A stretch of 60,000 nucleotides of DNA from Nymphaea colorata (GCF_008831285.2 NC_045147.1:1080001-1140000); one strand, 5' to 3'; shown: positions 24,190-35,446, numbered from the stretch's first letter. Notes: generated from the letters alone by a model not told the origin. Numbers and translations: made by a program.

Positions 24190-25290
24190 TTTGCTTTTGA
24201 ACATTCGGTACATTGGTGTTTTGGATATTTCTGCATCATCTTGCAGTAGTCCTTCAGATTCTTGTTACTCATAAATGGTCCTTTGAATGCTCTGGTCTAG
24301 GGTACTTGGTCTGGTGTGATTAGTGTTTCTAACCACTTCAATGTTTCTTCTTTACTGCCTTCTTTAGTCTCTTGTGACTATGAATAGATGATCTGATAGT
24401 TCTTTGATTCGTACATCCAAATATTTGCTTCATTGTATTGATGTAATAATTCTTCAAAGATGAGCTGGATATCCCTTGGTCTTTTCCTTGAAAGGAATTC
24501 CGCTATTTTCGGGATTAAAATCTCTGGTTGTTGCTGATGTTCTAGTTCCACAACTTCCTTTGTGATTCTGATTTTTATAGTACAAATAGTTGGTAATATT
24601 TGGTTGTCGAATATATCTTCTTGAGCAGCGTATATGCCTATATAGATCAATGGCACTTTTGTTATCTCAAGTTAACGTTTTACAGCCTTACATAGCTCAG
24701 GTATTTGTTCCAGTTCTTTTCCCATTTGGGTATAAACTGTATGCAATAGTCCATAACTGTGTACCATTTTGACCAACTGTGGGTCAGTATTTGGATATGC
24801 AATCAACTTATTTATCCCTGGATAGGGTATGGTGGTATAACCTTTCCCTTGGGTAGTTTTTTCTCTAGGATTACTATTTAGGTAGTCAGATGTTTTCTTC
24901 AGGTTTCAGATATAGTTATTTACTATCATTGACTGGCTTTCTTTTTTTCTTGAAGACTTTGTGCATAGGTTTGGGTTTGAGGAGGTATGAATATGGTTGG
25001 CTTAATTTGCAATTGGGTTTGTTGAAATTTCTGGTTTAGATTGGTATATTTGAACCTTTGGGTCTTGGGTTTTATTGAAAGAGTTTCTGTTTGTTTCTGG
25101 ACTACCTGGGTTTTTCCTATTTGTTTGTCTACCTGTATTTTTCAGGCTAATAAGTCTTCTATTGTGGTCTTTAGTTTTTCTATTTCTGCTCTTAATTCTA
25201 ATGCTTCAAGTCTGAGAACCTGCAATATAGACAATTTTGTTGAGAAACTTGGCACATTCGTCCGCAACTCAACTGTGTGTGCACAGTGAT
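24190..25290 (-). pseudogene. Unassigned 3'-terminal ORF of the pararetrovirus
   Basis: A broken frame of over 300 codons after RNase H. It begins with a coiled, Leu/Glu-rich part (LEALELRAEIEKLK, about 25,200) and a Pro/Gln-rich part, then a more structured stretch (PYPGINKLIAYPNTD; 24,378-24,656 IYIGIYAAQEDIF), and ends with a CTEC motif near 24,200. The position is that of ORF4 in tungrovirus or the transactivator ORF in caulimoviruses, but I see no motif proving homology. It could alternatively include Tat sequence at its far end. Confidence 0.45.
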
Positions 25291-25399
25291 TTGCTAGCAA
25301 ATATTATTTCATCATTGTTGAGAGACTTGGCATGATGACCTCAACTCAACATAGATTACTCTTTGTGTGTGCTGTGTTTATTTAGATCAATACTTGTCT

Positions 25400-26930
25400 G
25401 CTTCTCTGATCACAGCTTCATCTGTCTAGACAAATAATCTGCATAATTATTCTCATTAGTTTTAATTATTTCAACAGTAAAATCGAATAGGTTGATGTCA
25501 TTTACCAGTCTTCTAATTTCCTTTTTTACGATAGAATTTTATAGTTTAGCATTTAACTAATACTTGACTTGTGTATTATCAGTTCTAACTTTGAATTTTG
25601 TATAAACTACATAGATCTCAAAGTGTTGTATTGAATAATATAAAGCTAATAATTCTTTTCTATTTATTTCCCATTTGATTTCATTATTTTTAAAACTTCC
25701 TCAAATATATCTACATAAGTGTTTTGTTTTATTTTCTAAATATTTATATTCCAGCACTGATCCGTAATTGTGTTCTGCTGATTCTATAATCCATTCAAAT
25801 GGTTTGTTTTCACTAGGGAGTTCTAGTTTTGGTAAATTTTTACATATTGATTTTATTATTTCTGCTTGTTGTTTGTCATCTTCACTCCAGTAATATTCTT
25901 TGTCCTTTTTTAGTTTTTCTTGTAAAGGCCTGCAATGTTTAGCTAAATGAGGTACGTAGTCTTTAACTTGATTTACTAGTCCTAAGAATGACTGTAATTT
26001 CCTTTTTGTGTCTAATTCTAATGTTTGGGCTATTTTGTGTATAATATGTGTTTGCATTTTAATTCTTGTTTTATCTATTTCTATTCCTAAAAATTCAATC
26101 TGCTTTTTACATATGACTACTTTATTTCTGCTTAATGCTACCATGCTCTGGTTGCATAATTTATAAATTCATTCAGTAGATTATAATGATCTTCTTTTGT
26201 ATGGCTAAATAGTCATATATCATCAATGTAGATTACACAATTCCTTAGTCCTTGAAACTGTTGATCCATAAAATTTTGAAATCTTCTTGGTGCATTTTTA
26301 TTTCCAAATGGTAGTACATTCCATTCATAGAATCTGTTAGGTACAATAAATGCTGTCAATTTTTAACTTTCGTTTTCTAATTTCAAGTGATAAAACTCAC
26401 TTTTGCAATCAAATTTACTAAAATACTGATATGCTGATATTTTAATTTTAGGATTTTATTTGGAATATGATAATTATAGGTTTTTGTCTTAGCATTTAAG
26501 TTTTTATAGTCTATTACCATTCTGGTTTTTCCTCTTTTTTTGTTCACTGTGTTTGTTTACTTTGAATGTTGGACTGCTATGAGTTTGATTTCTGTATATA
26601 GTTTTCCTGTAATAATTCTTGTATCAAATTCCTTAAGGTCATCTGGAATATCTTTTAAAGGTGTGTAATATCTATTATTATATCCTTTTGATAGAATCTT
26701 AATTGGTATGTAAATAAACTTTGTTAATGTTCATCTTTAGAGTCAAATGAGGGTTGTTCAAAAATGTAAAAACTATGACTTTGGCTGATATTGTATCCAC
26801 TTTGTTCTAATATATGGTATTCTATGAGGGCTAATCTATATGCACTCTTGAAATTTCCAAGTTTCTTGTCTAATAATGTTCTTTCTAGTTTTCCTATGAA
26901 TTTATTGACTAAATAATAGGTTAGGAATCT
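25400..26930 (-). pseudogene. Viral reverse transcriptase and RNase H, broken
   Basis: RT motifs appear in several frames: MVIDYKNLN at about 26,500, the catalytic YIDD at 26,216-26,230 immediately followed by an in-frame stop, then the thumb/connection frame 25,701-26,144 (FLGLVNQVKDYVP). RNase H follows with RTDNTQV at about 25,570 and NYADYLSR near 25,440. At least six stops or frameshifts are visible. RNase H is followed by no integrase, as expected of Caulimoviridae. Confidence 0.8.
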
Positions 26931-26939
26931 CTTTGCTAC

Positions 26940-27493
26940 TTGGTACTTATATTGTTTTTACACATTTTCTTAAAAGTCTTTTACACTAGTTTTTGGAAAC
27001 ATTCTATTTCATCATATGATATCTCTGACATTCTTTTGTTTGATTCTAAATTTCTAATATCTCTTATCCATCTATCATGTACTTTTTGTCTGAGTCTATC
27101 TATGAATTGTCTTACTATGATAATTTTCTTTAACCATCTTATCCATTTATTTTTCGTTAAAATTATCTTATCTTGTTCGATCACTCTTATTGGTACTATA
27201 TATGATATTCCTGGTTCTAGTTTTGTTATCATTTATCCATACATTCTATTTTCAATATTTCTCCATAATATTTTGTCATCATAGTCCATATCTGAATCTG
27301 TAGTTTGATAGTCATCTGTTGGTGTAGAAGCATACATGGCTTGGCGTTCTTCTATACGTTCTCTTATGTTGTTTATAAATCTATGAATAAGTATGTATAA
27401 TTTAAACAGATGTGCTAGTTTTTCTTTTGTCCATATCTTATATTGTACTATGCATTCTTTCTGGGATTCTTTGTGATCTATTCTATTAATCAT
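26940..27493 (-). pseudogene. Viral linker between protease and RT
   Basis: Two short frames (27,233-27,493 and 26,981-27,232) rich in Arg, Lys and Ile (FINNIRERIEERQ, FIDRLRQKVHDRW), separated by one stop. No domain is recognised. The stretch is longer than the usual connection and could be the N-terminal part of the polymerase or a lineage-specific region. Confidence 0.4.
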
Positions 27494-27499
27494 CTAGAT

Positions 27500-28160
27500 C
27501 TCTTTGTATTATAATTCGTTTTCCCCTGCTTTGGAATTCAATTATATCTTTTTCTATTTTTTAATTTTTGTATTTATTAAGCCAATTATTTCCTAGTATG
27601 ATTTCGGTATTCTCATCATTCCTTTGTTTCTGTATTTCAAAGTCAATTTGAAAGGTGTAATTAGAAATAATTATTTCTTTACTAACTTTTCCTTGACTTG
27701 TTAATATATTTCCTTGTATATCTTTATATTTGTGTTTGCTAGGTAAAACGATGACATTATTTATTATATCTGGTGTTATATAGTTTTCTTCTGATCCTGT
27801 ATCTATTAGTATCTTTCTTAATTTTTCATCTATATTTCATTTGATATAGAACTGGTTTAGTTTTTGACTTGATTCTGCATTATTGCTGACACTAAGTCTT
27901 TGTTTAATTATTTGTAGTTCATTTTTCTCATTTTCTAGATAATATTGTTCATTATCCCGTATAATGGTTATTAGTTGTTTAAATGGATTATCTGTTTTGA
28001 TTGTGTCGTTTGTCCTTCGTTTAGCTGATAACTTATGTTTATTTGTTACTATGTACATATTTTTCCCTTTAATTGTCATTACTTTACATCCTTTTTCTAA
28101 TTTTATCCCTTACAATTTTTAGTATAAGACTAGACTCCGGTCTATATTTTGGTCAGTTAA
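27500..28160 (-). pseudogene. Viral movement-protein tail and aspartic protease
   Basis: 27,837-28,079 is a short frame carrying the likely end of the movement region and a linker. A stop and frameshift lead into the protease with active site LIDTGSE at about 27,788-27,805 and a flap/strand region to about 27,590 (ILGNNWL-like). The retropepsin-type triad is intact but the frame is broken. Confidence 0.65.
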
Positions 28161-28162
28161 AC

Positions 28163-30403
28163 TTATTGTGTAATTGGGTTTATTGTGAATATTAGTTTTT
28201 GGTATATTAAGTTTCCTTTAATTTTGGCTATTATTGCTTTCTCAACTGGATAAATTATTCTATCATCTGATAAGTATAATTTTAATGGTGTATCTATACC
28301 TTCTTTAAAACATGCTTTTCCTAGTATTTCTATTCCTCCAAAATATACATATTTCATTGGTGTTTTTAGCTTTAATTGTTTTAGTTTCTCTTGTATACCT
28401 TGTCTACTAATTAATGGCACTCTAGTTGTTCCTGTTGCTTGGTCTATGTCTATAACATGCTCTCTTTGGTTTATAATATAATATTCTTCTTTATTTTTCT
28501 TCAACATGTTTTTTATTACTGGTATTTTTCGTATGAGTGGGAATTCGAATATTTTCTTTGTGTCAATATCTATTTCTTGTTTTTCAATTTGTTTGAATAT
28601 CTTGTCATCAAATATCATCCTTTGTATAGTGTAATTTTCTGTTAATTCTTCTTGATACTTAACTTTCTGTGGTGTTTCTATTTCTCTCCTTGTATCTGTT
28701 TCATATATAGTTTCTTGGTCTGAGATATCTGTTTTGCTTATGTTATCTATATCAATATAATCATCTTCTATAATGTTTATTAGTTTTGTTTTTATAGGTT
28801 GTCTACATTCCTTCGCTATGTGTCCTATTTTTCCGCAATTATAGCATTTACATAATTTTGGATTTTTAGGATACTTATTTTTGTTTCTAACATAAATTTT
28901 CTTTCTTGGATATTTCTTTCTATATCTTTTATATTTGTTATAATAGTGTTTCATTTTTCTGTACTTTTTCCATTTACTTTTTTCATAGTATGTCTTACAT
29001 CTTAATTGAGGTGTTATGTGTTCGGAACAACATTTATATGGTGATTGTATTATTAGTTTTAGTTTCTTTGTTTTCATATAATGTTCACATGTGACTTTAT
29101 ACCATGTTCTTATAAATTCTATTCTAGCTCCTAACGTATCTTCTTTTGGTCTGTTTTGTTGGAAATATTTATTTAATTGTTCATATATTACTGATGGTAG
29201 TTTTGTGAAGAATAGACCCAGATATCTAATTTTTTCTTCATTTGTTAATCTTGCTTGATAGTAGTATTTGCTAAATAGCTCTATGTATTGTTCTACAAGA
29301 CACATATCACATATTGTTAAGTTTAGTAAGTGTTGTTTTGCTTCTACTTTACCTTGTTCTTCATATATTTTATCTATGTTTGAATGTGCAAATTCTGCTT
29401 TAATAGATCATATATATTTTTCTAATATATCTAGTGGATTAGTAGTAGTAGTACCTTTATTATTTGTTTCTTCTCTTAGTGATTCTTTTGATGAACTAGC
29501 TAATTGTTCAAACCATAAATATACATTTCCTACAAATGAGATTTCTATATATGTTGCAACGGTTTTAATATCAATTTTATTTTCTGTAATTTGTTTACTT
29601 ATTTCAGCTTTCCATATTTGTAGTATTTGTAATATTTCTTTAGTATTATTAAGATTTAATATGCCTTGTTTAATTATTTTTTCGGTAAATTTTGTTTTTA
29701 GTCTAGATTGCCATATCTTATCCCATCTTTTTGATTTACTATAATCATCATGATGTCTATTTCTGGTAGGATTACCTTTATAGGTTCTAGGATCCGTATG
29801 ATATTCTTCTTTTATTTTTTTTCCTTCTTTAAGGGTTGTATTCATATTTATTTCCATTTCTTCTTGTTGGTTTATTAAGTCCGTATATATTGTACTGGGT
29901 TCATAATTTTCTGTTTCAATTTCTTGGTCTGACATATTTTCATTTGTATTAACCATATTTATTTCTTCCTCTTCTGTTTTTTGTTCTATCAAATAGTCTA
30001 GTTTTTCTATCGTTTGGTTATTTTGTATTTTAATTTCTGTCAATTCGTTAGTGACTGTTTCAAAACCTATATCTATTTTATTTATAAGTTGTTCTAATAA
30101 TTCTAGTACTTTGTCTATTTTATCTTCAAGATATGCTGGGCAACCATACACCGATTGTGATGTGTCGGCAGGGCAACCATCATTTTGCCATATCTTTTCT
30201 TTATTAGACTTGTTTTCCTTATTTAATCTTGTTATTCTTTCTAAAACCGTTTCGGTTTTCATTTCTTCTTCATCTAATATTAAGTATAAATCATCTCTAT
30301 TCATTTCTAAAAATTTTCTGTCTAAGTTAGTTTGTATTATCTTGCATTTTTGTCCAAAAATAAATACTTTCTTAGATGTTTCTTCGTATTCGTTTTTGTT
30401 CAT
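28163..30403 (-). pseudogene. Viral coat-protein/zinc-knuckle region followed by movement-protein-like region
   Basis: One frame of 747 codons starting at ATG 30,403, interrupted only by TGA at 29,405-29,407. Codons about 40-150 contain acidic and coiled stretches; then a capsid-like region (WDKIWQSRLKTKF, EISFVGNVYLWFEQL); after the stop a Lys/Tyr-rich basic block and the knuckle CYNCGKIGHIAKEC (near 28,810-28,850). The last 60 residues before 28,163 (YVYFGGIEIL, GIDTPLKLYLSDDRI, KGNLIYQKLIFTI) fit the 30K-superfamily core of caulimovirid movement proteins. The frame then shifts, with continuation near 28,080-28,165. Movement region after coat region is unusual. The TGA is probably a C-to-T change in a CGA codon (inferred). 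Confidence 0.72.
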
Positions 30404-30404
30404 T

Positions 30405-30655
30405 CTATATGAAGAATTCTGTTATGACTCTTCCTATTATTAATTCTGGGTTATATATAGCCGTTTGATACTTAATATCTCTTTTTACTACATTATCTGA
30501 TATATAGTTTAGTCCTTGTTCTATTTCTACTTTCTGTAATTCAGGTTTCTTATTATCTAATTTTCTCAAGATATCTGTTAACATGTTGCTTATCCGTTTA
30601 TGATTTTCTAAAACTAATTGTAATTCTTTATTAATTTTTTCAAATTCTTCTTTTG
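30405..30655 (-). pseudogene. Small first ORF of the pararetrovirus
   Basis: About 83 codons, Lys/Glu/Asn/Leu-rich and probably helical (KINKELQLVLENHKR). It ends in TAG one base before the ATG of the next frame (ATATAGAATG), a tight spacing like that of badnavirus and tungrovirus ORFs translated by leaky scanning. No in-frame ATG is seen near its 5' end, so it may be truncated, frameshifted or start at a non-ATG codon. The function of such small ORFs is mostly virion-associated or unknown. Confidence 0.5.
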
Positions 30656-30659
30656 TTCA

Positions 30660-31175
30660 TGATTGTAAAAGACGTTTCTCTTCATATTTGTGCTGAGATT
30701 TTCATCATATAGTATGTGCTCTTTTGTCCTATGACTAACACTTTTCATAATTTAAATATCCTCTACTACCTTATAAGAATTTCTCAGCTCGAGACTCTTC
30801 TTTCAGTGTTTCCTTCATTATATGACCATCTCACTTTCCCCAATTGGCTCTGCCTTTGTGGGTACTCATCTGGGGTCTCTGCCTCTTGGGTTACACTTCG
30901 AGAATCCTCTTTTACCAAGGTTCTTATAACATAGTTTTGGAAATAAGAACTAAGAAAGCATTAAAGATAAGACTACAATTACTCATGCTACACAATCAAA
31001 ATATAAACACTAGTCTGATAGGAAAAAAGCTTTTATTTCATAAACATAATAGAAGGAATACTTACAAGTACTTTGTCCACTTCGTCCGAAGCTGAACTAC
31101 TTAATTCAAGAGTTGTTTTTGGAACAGACTCCATAAGACACTATCTAGAAATACTTAGTACAAACTTTCTTACAA
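30660..31175 (-). other. Viral leader region
   Basis: About 500 bases between the primer site and the first ORF, AT-rich, without long frames, as expected of caulimovirid leaders. Confidence 0.45.
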
Positions 31176-31187
31176 GCTCTGATACCA
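31176..31187 (-). other. tRNA-iMet primer binding site of the pararetrovirus
   Basis: The minus strand reads TGGTATCAGAGC, the complement of the 3' end of plant initiator tRNA-Met and the conventional origin of caulimovirid genome numbering. It lies at the very edge of the viral block, about 50 bases from the end of the PMD frame. The same motif also serves copia elements, but no LTR lies beside this one. Confidence 0.75.
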
Positions 31188-31238
31188 AATATGGGTGGTT
31201 ACATGTTCAATTCAAGACTTCCTCTTACTTCATCGGTC

Positions 31239-32602
31239 CTAGGACAAAAGGATAGATGGGCGGACTTCATTCCACCATTTTACATATTTAGGATCCATTC
31301 CCGGACTAAGGACAAGATACAAGTGAGCAAATGATTCCCAACATTGTTGGGTATAGGTGTATATCCCGGACCATTCTTCGGTATCCAATTCACACTCTAC
31401 GATGGCTCCTTCTGACTCAATTGGACATGTTTTTCTTTGACGCAGTGAGAATTGTCTGAGGCAACGCTCTGGATGGTATTCAGATATGAAAAATGGTCCC
31501 AATAGAAGACTTCATCTGACTGAGTTGTAGGTGTATCTTGACTTAATGACTTCTCGATCAAAGAAGTCCCAAATGATGGCTGAGTCATGCACTTCCTCCA
31601 TCTTCCTACGGTAGTACTCCACACTAGATAACTGGCCGTTGGTGTTCTGAAAATGACATGATTGTGGCCCACATGTTTGTAGAACCATGCTTGTAGTGCG
31701 AAGACACATCCTTCTATCGAGTCTGCGTCCCCAATTGAGAATTTGGTCAACCCTTTGTAAAGGAATGCTATGGCTGCCATTGCTATGGATATGTGACAGA
31801 CTTTGACATGCCCCCATTTTCTGAAGAGGCGAGCTGTGTGAAAATCCATTACGTGTTCTTCATTGTTGAAGAAGATAAGACCTGCGGTATAAGTCACCAT
31901 GGAGTTTTTGTACTTGTCTGTGGCACTTCTACATAGTGAAGCAGGGTTGACATATTGGGAATATGTTTCACCAAGTTTTTGTAGTTGAAGATATTGATGT
32001 CAATCTTTCTCTAGAAAGGACCAACTTCGTTTTCCTGTGAGTTTACGAATCACTTCTGGAGTTTTGACTTAACCTTGGTTTACAAGGAACTGGTCTTTAG
32101 TTGGTCCTCTTGGGTCACCTTTTGGTTCTGGCAAACCCATAATGCTTGAAAACTCATCTAGCGTGATTGTCATTTTACCCCATGGGAACCAGAACGTATT
32201 GGTCATTGGGTTCCATCTTTCAGCAATTGCATGGATTAGACTACCGTTGATAGGTTGTATAGCAAGACTAACTGCTTCTTCGAGACTGCAATCCTCTAAG
32301 TGGTTCGGGAACATACACCAAAAAGTTGGGTGCCATGAAAGATGCCACAGAGGTAGGTAGACTCCACTTGGGATGATGCGAAGTCCGATCGACCTTGACA
32401 CGACCTGAATAGGATGTGGTCATATGGGAAAATGCTTTTTGAGTTCATCTGGATAAGAGAAAGTATTAGATATTGACATAAATTGACCCAATAGAGACTC
32501 GAGAAGAGCTTTAACATTGGGTTTGGACATGGTTTGGAGACAAGGTAAAACATCACATCTCATGCATCTAAACAAGCAATTAATGAAAAATTGATAATGC
32601 AT
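31239..32602 (-). pseudogene. Plant mobile domain (aminotransferase-like, MAIN/MAIL-type) ORF of the Tat element
   Basis: PMD signatures in order: YLPLWHLSWHPTFW, FWFPWGKMTITLDEFSSIMGLP, a long helical middle (IAMAAIAFLYKGL, 31,397-31,900), then FFISEYHPERCLRQFSLRQ and YVKWWNEVRP. Together they make roughly 400 codons over three frames with a few stops. PMD occurs in plant MULE and Ty3/gypsy elements and in host MAIN/MAIL1 proteins that keep transposons silent. Here it lies inside the LTR pair, between the 5' LTR and pol, and on the same strand. Its molecular role in the element is not known. Confidence 0.78.
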
Positions 32603-33214
32603 TTCTTAGGACTCTTACCTATATGCATTGTTTTGAAAAATTGGTCTTGGAACCTATGGAAAATAAATAGGTAAATTGTTCTTGATTTATCCAAAATTTA
32701 AGGTATGCCTATATACCAAATCTATGGTACTGGCATAAACTCCTCAAAGGGTTTTCTAGATTTGGGTTCTCCAATTCTCCTTGTCTACCCATTGATATAC
32801 CTGGACTATTGTTCATTTTGGTACTAATGGGGGGACTTCTTAGTCCAATTGGTTGGTCCAGTTGTAAGGCTATATCTTGAACTAATGTCCTAAAAATAGC
32901 CCGACAACATGATGACCAGGATATGATGTAGGTAAGGATTTGTTTTTCAAAACTCTTGAGAAGATGTGAAATAGATGCATTGCATACATTCCTAAGAGAT
33001 AGATTTGAAAACTTGAGAGCATACATGGGCCGCATACAATCCCTAAATTGAGGAGGGATAGGATAAATTGAAATAAAAGGGGTTCATGAAATCTCCTCAA
33101 TGTACACTACATTATGCGAGTATGCATGTTTATGAAAAATTTTATGCAATTGATATTCGGCATTGTGAAAATAACTTGTATATGAACCAAAGAGGTCTTT
33201 AGACAAACAATGAC
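32603..33214 (-). other. 5' leader of the Tat element
   Basis: Between the PBS-like site and the PMD frame. Only short broken frames, and no gag-like motif is seen. Confidence 0.45.
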
Positions 33215-33234
33215 GGGTCCCACCGGGCATGCCA
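33215..33234 (-). other. Primer-binding-site-like sequence of the Tat element
   Basis: Two bases inside the CA end of the 5' LTR the minus strand reads TGGCATGCCCGGTGGGACCC. The TGG start and 2-base spacing are those of a PBS. The matching tRNA is not recognised with certainty. Confidence 0.45.
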
Positions 33235-33236
33235 TC

Positions 33237-35209
33237 TGTTCGTACCCTACCCCTTTTTCAAAGGGCATTGAAATGCGAATCAATAAAATTCTTCCAAAAT
33301 TGAGGTTTTGAGAAAATATTTTTTTAAGAGAAAGAGATCCGCCAATCGGTACGAGATCCAACCGTTTCTGTTGCCTTTAATAGGGGTAATTGGACCAAGG
33401 ACTAAAAATCATTTGGATCGAGCTATTGATGCAAATCTTATATGCTTGTGCATTGAGGTTTTGGATTCAAGAACCAAAATTCATTTTGAATAAGTGATTT
33501 GAACTTATTTTGAAAATGAATTTGAAGATTAGAAGGTTTTCAAGTTGATTTAAAAACCTTTGTTTTGGTGCCATTTGATTTGAAATCCACAATTCTTGGG
33601 GATTTTGAAGATTAAAATTGAGTACTTTAATTGTAAACTCAAGATGATTCATGAGTTGAAATTGTGATTGTCTTATGATCAACTTTTTGAAAAATAGTTA
33701 AGTTTTCTTAGCAAACAAAATTGATTTTGAATTCTTCTTTTATCAAATCGTGTAATTTGGTTAGGTAGAGTTCATTCTTTTGATGAAACATAGGTTCCAA
33801 ATTGTTAGAAAAACGTGTTGCTTTCTAAACATATTTGACCAAGATTATGATTGCATTGCTTATGTTTTCTTTGGAAATTAAGTGAAGTTTACAAATTTTT
33901 ATTGCAAGATTACTTGGTCACTTTTTGCAACTCAAATTTGAATCACTTAACTTCTTGAGAATTTGCAAGTGGTGCTATTGATTTTAAGTAAAAGTGAATG
34001 TATGGAATAGAAAGAGAAACTATATGAGACATTCATCCTTCTCTCTCTCATAATCTCTCAAAATTCATTCATATAAAAGACTCATTCTTCACTCTCTCAT
34101 AATCTCTTAAAGTCCATTCATTGTAATTACATGTCATACAATCTACACATAAAGATTGATTTTGATTAAAATGTAGGACTTTCTCTAAATGTGCTTATTA
34201 TATTGTTAAGCATATGAATTAGAGATGCAGTTCATAAGCTTGAGACTTAACATAAAATTATTAAAATGATGAAAAATATACAAATGATGCCAAAATCAAT
34301 TTTTGAAATAGATGGGAGACGTGGATGATGTTCACTTATGTCTTAAATTAAAAAAAAAAATCAGATTTTGGGTTGATTTAAATAGCTGAAAATTGTGGAC
34401 ATTGATTCCAATAGAGAGATTGTTTCTTAGATAGAAATGATAAGCCTTTCAAACCTATTCAAATTTCAGATTTCATACCAATGAAATTGTCAACTTCTTT
34501 AGATAATTTTAGGATAGTTGGTCTTCTTTTTTGAGAAATGAAAATGAAAATTTTTATCATTTGAGGAGATGGATTAGTCTCATGCAAATATGAAAAATTA
34601 TGAATGAGAACTACAATCCATAAAAAGTATTTTAAGATGCCGATTGGATGGGTTTAGATTTTTTTATTGTTCCTCAAAGTCTTGCCAATTGGCATCTCAA
34701 ATGTGTAAACTTCGACATTCTTAAACCAATTATTGTAAAATATGACCTAATTTCAGTAACTTGCATGCACTTTACGTACGAGTTGCTGAAATTAAACAAA
34801 GTTTAAAATGAAAGAAAAGTTATTTCATAGCTTTGCATTATGAAAATCAATAAAATGATCACTTTTCTTAAAAATCAGTTTGGAAATGTATTCCAACCTG
34901 ATTTTAAAAGAGGAAAATGACTTTTAACAAGACATTACACGTGTATATATATAATAAAATATATATACGCATCTTACTCGTTGAAATGAAATTTTATCAA
35001 GGGACCGCATGACTCATGAATCATGATGATTCATGGCTGGGTTCTTTTATGTAGGAAGATTGAAAACTTGTTTCTAATCTCCTCTACCACCCTTGATCAA
35101 TTAAATTGAAAGACATGAATAAAAATAACTTTAAATGAGAAGGAAAACAAGACAATGCTCCAGCTAATTCATCCATAATTTTGCCATGCGATGTTGGATT
35201 ACATTCATA
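33237..35209 (-). repeat. Truncated 5' LTR of the Tat element
   Basis: Collinear and closely similar to 15,542-17,525, with dispersed substitutions and small indels. Similarity stops at CATTCATAA (35,209), after which copia sequence begins. About 1.7 kb present in the 3' LTR, including the TATA box, is absent. Confidence 0.75.
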
Positions 35210-35211
35210 AT

Positions 35212-35446
35212 CCAACACTTGGTGAAAAATTCAGCTTTTCATTCAAGGACCAAACACATTGATGTTAGATATCATTGGATTCGCAATGTGCTTGAACAAA
35301 AACTAATGCAGTTAGAGAAGATACATACGAAGAAGAATCCTGCAAATATGATGACGAAGTCTTTACCTAAAGAGAAACATGACAAGTGTAAAGACCTAGT
35401 TGGGATGACTGCCTTTAAGGTAGTGTTAAGTTTGTTTATTTTGTAG
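35212..35446 (+). pseudogene. C-terminal end of a Ty1/copia RNase H
   Basis: The plus-strand frame has FHSRTKHIDVRYHWIRNVL, then LEKIHTKKNPANMMTKSLP and a short tail: the classic end of copia polyproteins. Everything upstream of it is missing at the Tat LTR junction. Confidence 0.88.

Larger units (their letters stand above)
24180..31187 (-). mobile_element. Endogenous pararetrovirus (Caulimoviridae-like), near genome length
   Basis: A 7.0-kb very AT-rich block in the same direction as its host element. Order: initiator-Met tRNA primer site, leader, small ORF, coat-protein/zinc-knuckle and movement-protein-like frame, aspartic protease, reverse transcriptase, RNase H, further ORF. The plant-virus movement domain, absence of integrase and absence of LTRs separate it from retrotransposons. 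Scattered stops and frameshifts make it a dead copy. The length agrees with one caulimovirid genome (7-9 kb). The genus is not assignable from sequence alone. The left edge (24,170-24,400) is approximate. Confidence 0.8.
15542..35209 (-). mobile_element. Tat-lineage Ty3/gypsy LTR retrotransposon with PMD ORF and nested pararetrovirus
   Basis: Two direct copies of a long repeat (from 15,542 and from 33,237) bracket about 14 kb. Minus-strand order: truncated 5' LTR, PBS-like site, PMD ORF, pararetrovirus, G-patch, RT, RNase H, second RNase H, integrase, about 1 kb non-coding, polypurine tract, 3' LTR. The second (archaeal-type) RNase H and the G-patch between protease and RT mark the Tat/Ogre lineage. 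No gag or protease is recognisable. They may have been lost at the viral insertion, or PMD may replace gag. Many stops and frameshifts show it is dead. The 19.7-kb size includes about 7 kb of virus. Confidence 0.75.

Noticed and set aside
31176-31187. Primer site as part of a copia element
   Set aside because: No LTR ends beside it; the sequence downstream is caulimovirid (movement region, no integrase).
24180-31187. Viral block read as the Tat element's own gag-protease
   Set aside because: It carries a second complete RT/RNase H, a movement-protein-like region and its own primer site, which Tat gag would not.
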